From assembly GCA_946414315.1 (NCBI GenBank), contig CAMKNZ010000015.1:1-50426 (forward strand): a stretch of 50,426 nt of DNA, written 5' to 3'. This DNA is from an uncultured Clostridia bacterium. GTDB lineage: Bacteria > Bacillota > Clostridia > Christensenellales > Aristaeellaceae. Under the pieces are notes generated by a model. It saw only the letters and a list, made by a program, of their open reading frames with translations. It was not told the DNA's origin and made no database searches. Both the position numbers and the translations under genes were made by a program. How positions within the stretch are numbered: position 1 is the stretch's first letter; every line of letters begins with the position of its first letter. This document shows, one piece after another, positions 31,172 to 40,648 of the stretch.

Positions 31172-31200
31172 TTGAAATCCGGCGCCGGACAGGCGATAAT
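31172..31200 (+). promoter_or_regulatory. Promoter of the flavodoxin gene
   Basis: TTGAAA (31172-31177), 17 bases, GATAAT (31195-31200), 29 bases before the flavodoxin start. Confidence 0.65.
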
Positions 31201-31228
31201 AAATAAAAAAGGAAAGGAAAACGAACAG

Positions 31229-31636
31229 ATGACGTACGCGGTGAGATACTATACCAAGACAGGGAACACCAAACGGCTGGCGGAAGCCGTGGCAGAGGCG
31301 CTGGGCGTTGAAGCGCTGCCGATCAGCGAGCCGGTGACCGAGCCGGTGGATCTTCTGCTGCTGGGCAATTCCTATTACGCTTTCACGATCGATCCGGAGG
31401 TCCGGAGCTTTGTCCGGTCCCTGGATAAGGCCCTGGTCGGGCGCATCGCCAATTTCGGCACCGCGGCCATGATGAAATCCACCCGGAAAAAGGTGAAAGC
31501 CGAAGCGGACAAAATCGGCATTCCGGTGATCGACAGCGAGTTCCACTGCCGGGGCGAGTTCAAAGGGGCGAACAAGGGCAGGCCTGACGCCAACGACCTG
31601 TCCGCGGCCAAAGCCTGGGCAATGACGCTGAAATAA
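31229..31636 (+). CDS. Flavodoxin family protein
   Basis: The start at 31229 follows AAAGGAAAGG, giving 135 residues. YAVRYYTKTGNTKRLAEAVA is the phosphate-binding loop of a flavodoxin, LLLLGNSYYAF the second FMN loop. This is a short cytosolic form (flavodoxin_5-like). It is in the same direction as EamA and GH3 and may share their transcript; its electron partner is not known. Confidence 0.87.
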   Translation: MTYAVRYYTKTGNTKRLAEAVAEALGVEALPISEPVTEPVDLLLLGNSYYAFTIDPEVRSFVRSLDKALVGRIANFGTAAMMKSTRKKVKAEADKIGIPVIDSEFHCRGEFKGANKGRPDANDLSAAKAWAMTLK

Positions 31637-31705
31637 GAAAAACTTTTGAAAGACACGGATCCGTGGTACGATGGGCAGCGGAAAAAACTGCGGCAGGGAA
31701 GGATT

Positions 31706-32596
31706 ATGGAGAAGAACAAGCGCAGCATCGGCCCGCTGCTGATCATCCTGGCCGGCTGCTTCTGGGGCAGCATGGGGATCTTTGTCCGGAGGCTGACAAC
31801 CTTCGGTTTCAGCTCCGTCCAGATCGTGGCGATCCGGGTCACGCTGGCGGCGCTGTTTTTTGGCGCCCTGCTGCTGTGCAGGGACCGGTCCGGCTTCCGG
31901 ATCGCGCTGAAGGACCTGCCCCTGTTCCTGGGGCTGGGCTTCGGGAGCATCCTGTTCTTCACCGTCTGCTATTTTACCGCCATCAACATGATGTCCCTCT
32001 CCACGGCGGCGATCCTGCTGTATACATCCCCCATCTGGATCATGCTGATGTCCGTATTGTTCTTCCGGGAAAAGCTGACCGTCCGGAAACTGCTGGCCCT
32101 GGGGCTGGCATTTGCCGGCTGCGTGCTGGTTTCCGGGATCTCCGGGGAGGGGATCACGCCGGCGGGGCTGCTGATCGGCCTGGGCGCCGGCCTGGGATAC
32201 GGGCTTTACAGCATCCTGGGCACCGTGGCCCTGCGGAAGTATTCCCCCTATACCGTCACAACCTATACCTTCCTGTTCGCGGCCGCCGGATCCTGGCTGA
32301 TCTGCGGCCCGGCAGACATGGTTTCGAAGTTCGCCGCGGCGGAGAACCTGCTTTCGCTGCTGCTCTTCTGCGGCCTGACCGCGCTGGTCACGGCGGTGGT
32401 TCCGTTCCTGGCCTATACCCTGGGACTGCGCACGGTGGAGGCGAGCCGCGCGGGGATCCTGGCGACCATCGAGCCGCTGGTGGCCACGCTGGTGGGCATC
32501 CTGGTCTTTGCCGAGCCCCTGACCCTGCTCTCCGGCCTCGGCATCCTGCTGATCCTTTCCGCGGTGGTCATCCTGAACCGGAAAACGGAACCCTGA
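31706..32596 (+). CDS. EamA/DMT-family transporter
   Basis: The start at 31706 follows AGGGAAGG, giving 296 residues with ten hydrophobic segments in two EamA repeats: GCFWGSMGIFVRRL and LLIGLGAGLGYGLYSI open the halves. YFTAINMMSLSTAAILLYTSPIW and TVEASRAGILATIEPLVATLVG are DMT signatures. Substrate unknown. It precedes the GH3 gene by 59 bases. Confidence 0.92.
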   Translation: MEKNKRSIGPLLIILAGCFWGSMGIFVRRLTTFGFSSVQIVAIRVTLAALFFGALLLCRDRSGFRIALKDLPLFLGLGFGSILFFTVCYFTAINMMSLSTAAILLYTSPIWIMLMSVLFFREKLTVRKLLALGLAFAGCVLVSGISGEGITPAGLLIGLGAGLGYGLYSILGTVALRKYSPYTVTTYTFLFAAAGSWLICGPADMVSKFAAAENLLSLLLFCGLTALVTAVVPFLAYTLGLRTVEASRAGILATIEPLVATLVGILVFAEPLTLLSGLGILLILSAVVILNRKTEP

Positions 32597-32655
32597 TGAA
32601 GGATGCGGCCGGCAAGCTGGACGCGTAACAAAACAAAGAATGAGGGGATCAGCCT

Positions 32656-35262
32656 ATGGACCGCAATACGCCTTTGTATGATACGAGCCTTTCGAACGAG
32701 GAACGGGCAAAATGGCTCGTTTCCCAGCTGACCGTTGAGGAGAAGTTCTCCTGGTTCTGCGCCCGGATCCGGAACGAGCGGCTGGGCTTCGCCGTGTCCA
32801 CCATCGGCGGGGAGGGCGCCCACGGCGTTCAGGCCCGGGCCGGGCAGGGGGAGATGTATCCCCCGACGCCCACGACTTCCTTTACCCAGCCCATCGGCAT
32901 GGCCGCGTCCTTTGACCGGGAGCTCATCCGCAAAGCCGGCGACGTGACCGGGAAGGAATCCCGCGCCTTCGCGAACGCGGTCGGCAAGGGCGGCCACGGC
33001 CGCCTGGCGCCCACCGTCGACCTGTGCCGGGATCCCCGCTGGGGCCGGAACGAGGAAGGCTACGGCGAGGATCCGTACCTGACGGGTAAGATGGCCTCCG
33101 CCTATATCCTCGGCATGCAGGACGAGCACAACTACGACGGTACGCCCCTGAAGGAAGGGGAGCGGGGCGACCGGGTCCGGACCGCCGCGGTACTGAAGCA
33201 TTTCTATGCCAACAACCAGGAATACCGCCGCGGATACGACAGCTTCGACATCAGCGACAAGGTCAAGTACGACTACGAGCTGGAATCCTTCCGCTACTGC
33301 GCGGAGGAAGGCCACGCCGAGGGCGTCATGACCTCCTATAACGAGATCAACCACCTGCCGGCCATGCTGAACCACGAGGTCCAGGATATCCTGAAGGACC
33401 GGTGGGGCATGCACTACGCCATGACGGACGGCGGGGACTTCCTGCAGACCGTGAACTTCCACCACTATTTCGAGACCCATGCCGAAACCCTGGCCGAGGG
33501 CGTGAAGGCCGGCGTGGACGCGATGCTGGACAACCCCTTTGAGGTGGTCAAAGCGGCGAAGGAAGCCTGGGAGCGGGGCCTGATCACGGAAGCGGAAATG
33601 GACAAGTCCATCGTCTGCACGGCGACGGAGCTGATCCGCCAGGGGGTCTTCGACCCGGAGGATCCCTATGCGGAGCTGGACATGGCGGACGTGGGAACGG
33701 ACGAGGCGAAGCGGATCTCCCTGCAGATGAGCCGGGAATCCAACGTCCTGCTGAAAAACGAGAACGGCTTCCTGCCCCTGAAAAAAGACGACGACATCGC
33801 CCTGATCGGCTTTGTCGGCAGCAACTGGTATATGGACTGGTATGCCGGGAAACCCCTGTACAAAGTGACGCTGAAGGCTGGCCTGGAGAAGAAGACGCAC
33901 CGGGAGATCCCCTATGAAAGCGGGCAGACCCTGTTCCGCTTCAAAGCCGGGGACAAGTATATCGGCGGCAGCCATCCGGCCCGGATCCCCTGGGGAACGC
34001 CCGATCCCGGCCCGGCGGAGCTGGTGCTGGTGGATAAAGCTGAGGACGCCGTCGTCTTTGAACAGCTGAACTGGGGCTGCGGCAGCAATTTCCTCTATGC
34101 CCCCGCCTACAGGAAGTATGTGACGGTGGGGCCGGACGGAAAGATCAGCCTGGCTTCCGACGAACCCTTTACCTTCATGGTTATGGAAAACTTCACCATC
34201 GGCAAGGCCGACGCGGTGCGTACGCCGAAGCCCCGCAACGCCAACTGCGTGGAGCTGACCGAATACTGGAACGACGAAGCCTGCGACGTGAAGCTCTACT
34301 GCTTCGGAAACCGGAACGTGTACCTGGAGGACGGAAAGCTGAAGACGGATCCGCTCAGGAGGCTGCGGCCCGAGAGCAACACCAAGGAAGGCGGCAACGT
34401 GGAGGAAGCCTGGGCCGGCTCTGAGAAGGAAGCTTCGGCGCTGACGGTGGAGATCGTCTCCGACGGCATCGAGCGCGCGAAGGAACTGGCGAAGAAGGCA
34501 AAGAAGGTGATCGTGGCCCTGGGCTGCAATCCGGTCATGAACGCGAAGGAAGAGATCGACCGGAGCACCATCGAAATGATCCCGCTGCAGCAGAAACTGC
34601 TGGAGGCGGTGTACGGGGTGAACCCGAACACGGCCGTGGTGCTCATTGCCAACTATCCCTACGCGATCAACTGGATGCAGGAGCATGTGCCGGCGATCCT
34701 GACGAACGCCACCGGATCCCAGGACCTGGGCAACGGCCTGGCCGACGCGCTCTTCGGGGACGCGAACCCCGCGGGGCGGCTCCCCATGACCTGGTACAGG
34801 AGCGACGCGGACCTGCCCCCGCTGGAGGATTACGACCTGATCAGCCATCCCCGGACCTACCGCTACTTTGACAGGCCGGTGCTGTATCCCTTCGGCTACG
34901 GCCTGAGCTATACGACCTTCGGCTACGGAGACCTGCGGGTGGAAAAGAAAAACGGCGGCCTGCGGGCCACCGTGAAGGTGACGAATACGGGAAGCGTGCC
35001 CGGCGACGAGGTGGCCCAGCTGTATATCAGGCGGGTATCGCCCTCGGGAACGGTGCATCCGCTCCGCCGGCTCATCGGCTTTGAGCGGCTGCACGACCTT
35101 GCTCCCGGGGAGAGCCGGGAGGCCGTCTTCAACGTGAACCCCTGCGACCTGGAGATCTATATGGAAAAGGAAGGAAAGAAGGTCGTGGAGCCCGGAAAGT
35201 ACCTGGTCTACGCCGGCGGTTCCTGCCTGGATGAGCGGACGGCCGCGGAAATCGAACTGTGA
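32656..35262 (+). CDS. GH3 beta-glycosidase, cytosolic
   Basis: The 868-residue enzyme has no signal peptide, so it acts on imported oligosaccharides. The TIM barrel (about 1-320) contains LAPTVDLCRDPRWGRNEEGYGEDPYL and KHFYANNQE (Lys181-His182). MTDGGD has the candidate nucleophile Asp258; SDW is the usual form, so TDG is a variant. The alpha/beta sandwich domain starts near 355 (SRESNVLLKNENGFLPL). A beta-rich insertion covers about 420-560. A C-terminal Fn3-like domain follows (TVKVTNTGSVPGDEVAQLYI). Specificity is probably beta-glucoside or beta-xyloside. The stop overlaps a 35259 reading, but the nitroreductase starts at 35286. Confidence 0.93.
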   Translation: MDRNTPLYDTSLSNEERAKWLVSQLTVEEKFSWFCARIRNERLGFAVSTIGGEGAHGVQARAGQGEMYPPTPTTSFTQPIGMAASFDRELIRKAGDVTGKESRAFANAVGKGGHGRLAPTVDLCRDPRWGRNEEGYGEDPYLTGKMASAYILGMQDEHNYDGTPLKEGERGDRVRTAAVLKHFYANNQEYRRGYDSFDISDKVKYDYELESFRYCAEEGHAEGVMTSYNEINHLPAMLNHEVQDILKDRWGMHYAMTDGGDFLQTVNFHHYFETHAETLAEGVKAGVDAMLDNPFEVVKAAKEAWERGLITEAEMDKSIVCTATELIRQGVFDPEDPYAELDMADVGTDEAKRISLQMSRESNVLLKNENGFLPLKKDDDIALIGFVGSNWYMDWYAGKPLYKVTLKAGLEKKTHREIPYESGQTLFRFKAGDKYIGGSHPARIPWGTPDPGPAELVLVDKAEDAVVFEQLNWGCGSNFLYAPAYRKYVTVGPDGKISLASDEPFTFMVMENFTIGKADAVRTPKPRNANCVELTEYWNDEACDVKLYCFGNRNVYLEDGKLKTDPLRRLRPESNTKEGGNVEEAWAGSEKEASALTVEIVSDGIERAKELAKKAKKVIVALGCNPVMNAKEEIDRSTIEMIPLQQKLLEAVYGVNPNTAVVLIANYPYAINWMQEHVPAILTNATGSQDLGNGLADALFGDANPAGRLPMTWYRSDADLPPLEDYDLISHPRTYRYFDRPVLYPFGYGLSYTTFGYGDLRVEKKNGGLRATVKVTNTGSVPGDEVAQLYIRRVSPSGTVHPLRRLIGFERLHDLAPGESREAVFNVNPCDLEIYMEKEGKKVVEPGKYLVYAGGSCLDERTAAEIEL

Positions 35263-35285
35263 ATGAGCATAAGGAGGAAAAGACC

Positions 35286-35813
35286 ATGGATTTCAAAGAA
35301 CTGATTACGGCACGCAAGAGCATCCGGAAATATGAATCCGGGATTGACCATGAAGCGCTGGTCAATATCCTGAAGGAAGCCCGTCGCGCCCCGTCCTGGA
35401 AGAACCAGCAGACGGCCCGCTGCTATGCGGTCGAGACGCCGGAAACGCTGGAGGAGTTCCGGGCGGCGGTCCTGCCGTCCTTCAACCGGAACAGCTCCGC
35501 CAAAGCGGCGCTGATCGTGACTACCTACGTCAAAGGCAACGTCGGTTTCAACGACGGCACCCCCGTCAACGAGATCGGGAACGGCTGGGGCGCGTACGAC
35601 CTGGGCCTGCACGACGCCTATCTGATCCTGGCGGCGAAGAACGCCGGATACGATACCCTGATCATGGGCATCCGGGACGGAGACGCCATCCGGGCGCGGC
35701 TGGGGATCCCCGAAAACGAGGAAATCATGTCCGTGATCGCCATCGGCAAAGCCGCCGAGGAACCCGCTGCGCGGCCCCGGAAGGAACTGGACGAGGTTGT
35801 GAAGTTTTTCTGA
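35286..35813 (+). CDS. Nitroreductase-family protein
   Basis: The start at 35286 follows AAGGAGG, giving 175 residues. ARKSIRKYESGIDHEALVNILKEARRAPSWKNQQT is the N-terminal FMN-binding helix with the R-S-I-R signature. The end has RKELDEVVKFF (family: R-K-p-l-e-e-i-v). It reduces nitro compounds, quinones or flavins with NAD(P)H; the substrate is unknown. Confidence 0.92.
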   Translation: MDFKELITARKSIRKYESGIDHEALVNILKEARRAPSWKNQQTARCYAVETPETLEEFRAAVLPSFNRNSSAKAALIVTTYVKGNVGFNDGTPVNEIGNGWGAYDLGLHDAYLILAAKNAGYDTLIMGIRDGDAIRARLGIPENEEIMSVIAIGKAAEEPAARPRKELDEVVKFF

Positions 35814-35822
35814 GAAAGCGGT

Positions 35823-36743
35823 TTATGATTCGTTGACCAGCTTGCCGGTCATATGATCGATCGTCAGCTCCAGGCACTGGGCCCGGGGCAGGGCGTTCTG
35901 CAGTTCTTTCTGTATATATGCTTCGTCATCCGTAAACTTTCGGCACAGGTTTGTGCCGATCTTTTTTGCCTTTTTCTCATCCGTGACCAGGCTGATCCGG
36001 CCGAAGACGACGACGCTGGTCACGTTCAGCGCCCATTCGCCTTCCTTCCGGTATCCGGCGTCGTAAACGCAGTAGCTGACCCGGTCGTTCATCCGGAGGG
36101 CGTCCAGCTTATGGCCTTCCTTTGCCCCGTGGAAATACAGCTTTCCGTCTTCCGGGTTATACCAGTGGTTCAGGGGAATGCCGTAGGGATACCCGTTCTC
36201 CCCGAGCATGGAGAGCACGCCGCGTGTTTCCTCCCGCAGGATCCGGATGCATTCCGCATCGCTGACCTGCTGCCTGAAGCGGCGCATGGGCCGGAATCCG
36301 CCGGCCAGCCTCGCGTCCGCCTGCGCCTGCAGCGATTCCGGGGGCATCTCCATGATTTCGATCTGCGTTCCGTCCGGGTCGTGGGTCCAGAACATCAGGC
36401 ACCCGGAACCACCCCTTCTGATCTCCGAATCCAGCGGCCCGCCGGCGGCCTTCACGGCCTCATAAGACTGCCGGACATCCTTTGTCATCAGGCAGAGATG
36501 GCAGACCCCGGTCACGTCAGGACCGGAGATTCCCTCCCGGGCGCCGCCCGCGAACAGTTCCAGATACTGCCCCGGGGCGAGGAACAGGTAAACCGTGGCC
36601 AGGGAGCCGTCTTCCGCGTTCATGCGGAAAGCTTCCTCCAGCCCCAGGACCTCTGTGTAAAACCGGATACTTTCCGGGATGTTTTTTGTCCGGATTGCCG
36701 CGTGGCTCAGCCCCGCGACGGTTCCGGCTTTCATTTTGCCCAT
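35823..36743 (-). CDS. VOC domain-pyridoxamine oxidase-like (Nim-type) fusion
   Basis: The 306-residue protein has residues 1-135 as a glyoxalase/VOC domain (HAAIRTKNIPESIRFYTEVLGLEEAF; HDPDGTQIEIMEM). Residues about 150-306 form a split-barrel flavoprotein: MRRFRQQVSDAECIRILREETRGVLSM, GYPYGIPLNHWY and LYFHGAKEGHKLDALR. The second domain resembles the PNPOx-like proteins that include the 5-nitroimidazole reductases. The two families usually occur apart. A single frame, GGAG start. Function unproven. Confidence 0.88.
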   Translation of the reverse strand: MGKMKAGTVAGLSHAAIRTKNIPESIRFYTEVLGLEEAFRMNAEDGSLATVYLFLAPGQYLELFAGGAREGISGPDVTGVCHLCLMTKDVRQSYEAVKAAGGPLDSEIRRGGSGCLMFWTHDPDGTQIEIMEMPPESLQAQADARLAGGFRPMRRFRQQVSDAECIRILREETRGVLSMLGENGYPYGIPLNHWYNPEDGKLYFHGAKEGHKLDALRMNDRVSYCVYDAGYRKEGEWALNVTSVVVFGRISLVTDEKKAKKIGTNLCRKFTDDEAYIQKELQNALPRAQCLELTIDHMTGKLVNES

Positions 36744-36778
36744 GGAGGTTCTCCTTTCGGGTCAGTTGTTGCACACGG

Positions 36779-37102
36779 TCAGAAGACCAACTGGATCAGC
36801 AGCATATAGACGGCGGTTCCGCTGAGGATGCTCAGCAGGGTGCTTCGCTTCCATGCCTGCAGGATAACGACCAGCGCGCCGGCGATGAGCTCGGGGGCGC
36901 CGAAGGGGGCGGCTGTGACCGCGGTGTCCTTCAGGCAGTAAATCACCAGCATCCCGATGATGGCCGGCGGCAGTACCCTACCCAGGTAAGAGACATATGC
37001 CGGGACCTTCTTCCGGAAGACCAGGAAGGGCAGGGCCCGGAGCAGCACGGTGACCGCGGACATGACGGCAATCAGGACAGCGGAATGGGAAGCTGTACTC
37101 AT
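36779..37102 (-). CDS. azlD: AzlD-family exporter subunit, second copy
   Basis: The start at 37102 (MSTASHSAVLIAVMSAVTVL) follows AGGAGG, giving 107 residues. RALPFLVFRKKVP and LPPAIIGMLVIYCLKDT match the first AzlD. Its start overlaps the last base of the azlC stop. The partner azlC is frameshifted in this assembly. Confidence 0.92.
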   Translation of the reverse strand: MSTASHSAVLIAVMSAVTVLLRALPFLVFRKKVPAYVSYLGRVLPPAIIGMLVIYCLKDTAVTAAPFGAPELIAGALVVILQAWKRSTLLSILSGTAVYMLLIQLVF

Positions 37103-37799
37103 CACGCGGCCTCCTTTCCGGCGGCGGTCCGGTTCCGCAGCAGCGTCAGCACCAGGGTGATCAACAGCATTGCGGGGATCAGGAAGCGTTCCGGCCCGAA
37201 GGCCAGCAGGCACGCGAGGGTGCCGAAAAGCCCCGTCAGCGCGGGCAGGTGGTCCTTCATGGTGATCCACTGTTCCGTAAAGGAGGCAATGAACAGGGCG
37301 GTCATGGAGAACTCGATCCCGGCGGTGGAAAAGGGCAGGACGCCGCCCAACAGGGCGCCGGCCAGGCTGCCCGTAACCCACCAGGCCTGGTTGAACAGGG
37401 AAACGAGGAAACGGAACAGGCCGGGATCTGTTCCTTCCGGCGTTTTGCCGTCGCAGAGCAGGGAATAGGTTTCGTCCGTCAGGGCAAAAACCAGGTAAGG
37501 TTTGTATTTGCCGGCATCCCCTTATACCGGCCGATCATGGAAATGCTGTAGAAGAGATGCCGGGCGTTGACCATCACGGTGGTGACTGCGGTGATCAGAA
37601 CGGACGCGCCGCCCTGCAGCAGACCGATCCCCACATACTGCATGGAGCCGGCGAAGATCAGCAGGCTCATGGCCAGGACCCAGGGCACGCCGTAGCCGGC
37701 GTTATGGGCCAGGATCCCGAAACCCATGCCCAAAACCACGTATCCGCCCATGACGGGGAGGGACTTCAGGAAGGCTTTCCGGGCAGTCAGCGCGCGCAT
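37102..37799 (-). pseudogene. azlC: AzlC-family exporter subunit, second copy, frameshifted
   Basis: The first part (37799 to about 37500) reads RALTARKAFLKSLPVMGGYVV and VNARHLFYSIS; it stops early after ANTNLTWFLP. Adding one A to the AAA at plus 37501-37503 gives NTKPYLVFALTDETYSLLC and continues through EFSMTALFIASFTEQW to the stop at 37102. That is the same error type as in the CDF gene. The gene starts 40 bases after the ABC ATPase stop, likely in the same transcript. Joined, about 232 residues. Confidence 0.87.
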
Positions 37800-37839
37800 C
37801 GGATCAGTTCACCTCTTTTTGTTCAGCAGGATACCGGCG

Positions 37840-38634
37840 TCAGGAAAGCAGCATCCGGTCGTTGACGAAGGTTTCGCCGCTGGCTTTGGCAAAGGCCTCC
37901 ATCAGCCGTTCGATGGTGAGCTGCTTTTTCTCCTCTCCGGAGATATCCAGGATGATCCGGCCTTCGTTCATCATGATCAGGCGGTTGCCGTACCGGATCG
38001 CGTCTTTCATATTATGCGTGACCATCAAAGTCATCAAGTGGTTTTCGCGGATGATCTTTTCAGAAAGCTCCAGCACCTTGGCGGCCGTCCGCGGATCCAG
38101 CGCGGCGGTGTGTTCGTCCAGCAGCAGGAGCTTCGGTTTTTTCAGGGTGGCCATCAGCAGGGTCAGCGCCTGCCGCTGCCCCCCGGAGAGCAGGCCGACC
38201 TTTGCGGTCATCCGGTCCTCCAGGCCCAGGCCGAGCTGGGCCAGCTGGTCCCGGTACGCGGCGCGCTCCTCGCGGGTGATGCCGGTTTTCAGCGTCCGGC
38301 TGTCGCCGCGGCGGGCGGCCAGGGCCAGGTTCTCCTCGATCTGCATCGTCGCCGCGGTACCCATCATCGGGTCCTGGAAGACCCGGCCCAGCACGATGGC
38401 CCGTTTATGCTCCGGCATGCCGGTAATGTCCCGGCCGTCGATGACGATGCTGCCGCTGTCCACCGGCCAGACGCCCGCGATGGCGTTCAGCAGGGTGGAT
38501 TTTCCGGCACCGTTTCCGCCGATCACGGTGACGAAGTCCTCCGCCTCCAGGTGCAGGCTGACGCCGTCCAGCGCGATCCGCTCGTTGACGGTCTTCACGT
38601 TGAAGGTTTTTCTGACGTCGGTGATATCAAGCAT
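37840..38634 (-). CDS. ABC transporter ATP-binding protein (TrpZ-type)
   Basis: The start at 38634 (MLDITDVRKTFNV) gives 264 residues. Walker A GGNGAGKST, the Q-loop VFQDP, signature LSGGQRQAL, Walker B KLLLLDEHTAALD and the switch His in VTHNM are all intact. It powers the importer formed with the permease and binding protein directly upstream. It overlaps the permease end by 8 bases. Confidence 0.94.
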   Translation of the reverse strand: MLDITDVRKTFNVKTVNERIALDGVSLHLEAEDFVTVIGGNGAGKSTLLNAIAGVWPVDSGSIVIDGRDITGMPEHKRAIVLGRVFQDPMMGTAATMQIEENLALAARRGDSRTLKTGITREERAAYRDQLAQLGLGLEDRMTAKVGLLSGGQRQALTLLMATLKKPKLLLLDEHTAALDPRTAAKVLELSEKIIRENHLMTLMVTHNMKDAIRYGNRLIMMNEGRIILDISGEEKKQLTIERLMEAFAKASGETFVNDRMLLS

Positions 38635-39553
38635 GTTCGCGGCCTCCTTTCCGGTGGTGCTTTGCGGCCAGGTTTGTCCGCCAGTAAGGCACGGCCAGGA
38701 ATACCGCCACAATGAGCGCGGAGAGCAGCTTGAGCAGGTTCGTGTTCAGGCCCAGCCACAGCACGATCTGGATCACAATGAAGTACAGCACAGCGCCGAC
38801 CGCGACGCCGATCAGTTTCAGGGCGAAATTCCGGAAGATCCGGCTGAAGAGCACCTCGCTGATGATGACTGCGGCCAGGCCGATGACGATGGCACCGCGT
38901 CCCATGTTGACGTCCACGAAGCCCTGGTAATGGGCCAGCAGGGCGGAGGCCAGGGCGACGATCCCGTTGGAGATCATGAGCCCAAGGATCTTCACCCTTT
39001 TTGTGTTGATGCCCTGGGCCCGGGACATGGCCTCATTGGCGCCGGTGGAGCGCAGGACGCTGCCCAGCTCCGTGCCGAAGAACCAGTACAGGACCCCGAT
39101 CAGGACCGCCAGGATGAACAGGGTGATGAAGATCGGGTTATCGATGCTCAGGGTGCGGACGTTCCGCTGGCTGACGATCAGCTGGTACTTGGTCACGTTG
39201 ATTCCCTGGTTGGCTTTGAAATCCATCACGGCCAGGTTCAGCGAGTACAGCGACAGCTGGGTCAGGATGCCGGCGAGGATGGCCGGGATGCCCATGCCGG
39301 TATGGAACAGGCCGGTGATCAGGCCGGCCAGCATGCCGGCAATGACAGCGCACAGCAGTGAAAGCCAGACGTTGCAGCCGCCCAGCATCATCATTACACA
39401 GACGGCGCCGCCGGTGGCCATGCTGCCGTCCACGGTCAGGTCCGCCAGGTCCAGAACCTTATAGGTGATATACACGCCGATGGACATGATGCCCCAGATC
39501 AGCCCCTGGGCGACCGCACCGGGCAGCGCGTTGAAAAGAGATAACAGATTCAC
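38627..39553 (-). CDS. ABC transporter permease (TrpY-type)
   Basis: The GTG at 39553 is 8 bases after GGGGG; a TTG at 39568 is too near the ribosome site. The 308-residue protein has about eight or nine membrane segments and motifs such as QGLIWGIMSIGVYITYKVLDLADLTVDGSMATG. These mark the permeases that go with TrpX-type binding proteins. It probably forms a homodimeric channel. Confidence 0.92.
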   Translation of the reverse strand: MNLLSLFNALPGAVAQGLIWGIMSIGVYITYKVLDLADLTVDGSMATGGAVCVMMMLGGCNVWLSLLCAVIAGMLAGLITGLFHTGMGIPAILAGILTQLSLYSLNLAVMDFKANQGINVTKYQLIVSQRNVRTLSIDNPIFITLFILAVLIGVLYWFFGTELGSVLRSTGANEAMSRAQGINTKRVKILGLMISNGIVALASALLAHYQGFVDVNMGRGAIVIGLAAVIISEVLFSRIFRNFALKLIGVAVGAVLYFIVIQIVLWLGLNTNLLKLLSALIVAVFLAVPYWRTNLAAKHHRKGGREHA

Positions 39554-39620
39554 GGTATTGTCCCCCAAACCACAGTATGGGAGGGACCCGCAGGATCCCT
39601 CCCGGATCAGAAACGGCGGA

Positions 39621-40571
39621 TTACTCGATCGCGGCGTATCCTTCGGGCACGGCGATCTCCAGCGCGGCGCACAGCTCCGCGTTGTATTCCTTGGTCACGT
39701 TCGGAGCAAAGCGCACTTCCATGGCGGAGACGTCCGCGCCTTCCGCCAGGATCTCGTAAGCCATCAGGCCCGTGGCGTAGCCCAGGTCGTAATAGCTGAT
39801 GGACAGGGTGGCGACGCCGCAGCCTTTGCAGATGCCTTCCTCGCCGGCGATGACCGGAACCTTCGCGGGTTCCACGACGTTGCGGATCGCTTCGGTGCAG
39901 GAGGCGGCGGTGTTGTCCGTGGGGATGTAGATGACGTCGCTGCCGTCGCAGGCGTTCTGGGCGACCGAAGCCACGTCGTTGGAATCGGCGAAGGTGTAGT
40001 CCGTGCACTCGCAGCCCAGCGCTTCCAGGTATCCTTTAATCACGTCCGCCTGGTATTTGCTGTTGGGTTCGGCGGAGCAGTAGAGGATGCCGACCTTCAC
40101 GGCGTCCGGGAACAGCTCGCGCAGCATGGCGGCCTGCTGGTCCAGGGGGGCAAGGTCGGAAGTGCCGGAGACGTTGATCCCCGTGGCGCCGGTCCAGTCG
40201 CTGATGTCCAGGGCCGTGGCGTAATCCGTTACGGAAGTGCCGAGGATCGGGATGTCGCCGGTGGCGGCGAAGGCGGCCTGCAGCGCCGGAGTGGCGTTGG
40301 CCATGATCAGGTTCACGTTGTCCGAGACAAAGCCGTTCACGATGGTGGAACAGGTGTTGGAGTCGCCGGAAGCGTTCTGCACATCAAAGGTGACGGCGTC
40401 GCCCAGCTTTTCCGTCAGGGCGTCCTGGAAGCCCTGGGTTGCCGCGTCCAGCGCGACGTGCTGCACCAGCTGGCAGATACCGATGCGGTAAACGGTTCCT
40501 TCCGCGGCGGCGGTTCCGCACAGGCACAGCGCCAGCACGGCGGCGGTCAGGATCATGAGCGTTTTCTTCAT
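39621..40571 (-). CDS. TrpX-type ABC substrate-binding protein
   Basis: The start at 40571 follows AAGGAGG, giving 316 residues with a signal peptide (KKTLMILTAAVLALCLCGTAAA). The domain reads YRIGICQLVQHVALDAATQGFQDAL and GTSVTDYATAL, typical of the PF04392 family predicted to take up tryptophan, tyrosine or similar compounds. No LxxC lipobox with a clear fit, though LCLC is close. The upstream leader codes for a Phe/Tyr-rich peptide, supporting an aromatic amino acid ligand. That is inference. Confidence 0.9.
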   Translation of the reverse strand: MKKTLMILTAAVLALCLCGTAAAEGTVYRIGICQLVQHVALDAATQGFQDALTEKLGDAVTFDVQNASGDSNTCSTIVNGFVSDNVNLIMANATPALQAAFAATGDIPILGTSVTDYATALDISDWTGATGINVSGTSDLAPLDQQAAMLRELFPDAVKVGILYCSAEPNSKYQADVIKGYLEALGCECTDYTFADSNDVASVAQNACDGSDVIYIPTDNTAASCTEAIRNVVEPAKVPVIAGEEGICKGCGVATLSISYYDLGYATGLMAYEILAEGADVSAMEVRFAPNVTKEYNAELCAALEIAVPEGYAAIE

Positions 40572-40615
40572 GGGATGTTTCCTCCTTAACAAAATAAATG
40601 GGGATGAATCATATC

Positions 40616-40648
40616 AAAAAGGGGATCCTTCCATCCGGAAGAACCCCC
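40616..40648 (-). terminator. Attenuator terminator before the ABC importer
   Basis: On the minus strand GGGGGTTCTTCC (plus 40637-40648) pairs with GGAAGGATCCCC (plus 40621-40632): 12 pairs, two of them G-T, loop GGAT, followed by TTTTT. It lies between the leader peptide stop and the binding-protein start, about 45 bases before the start codon. Confidence 0.88.

Noticed and set aside
32413-35094. Leftward 893-codon open frame
   Set aside because: Antisense of the GH3 glycosidase; long because of high GC and third-position bias. No domain is recognisable.
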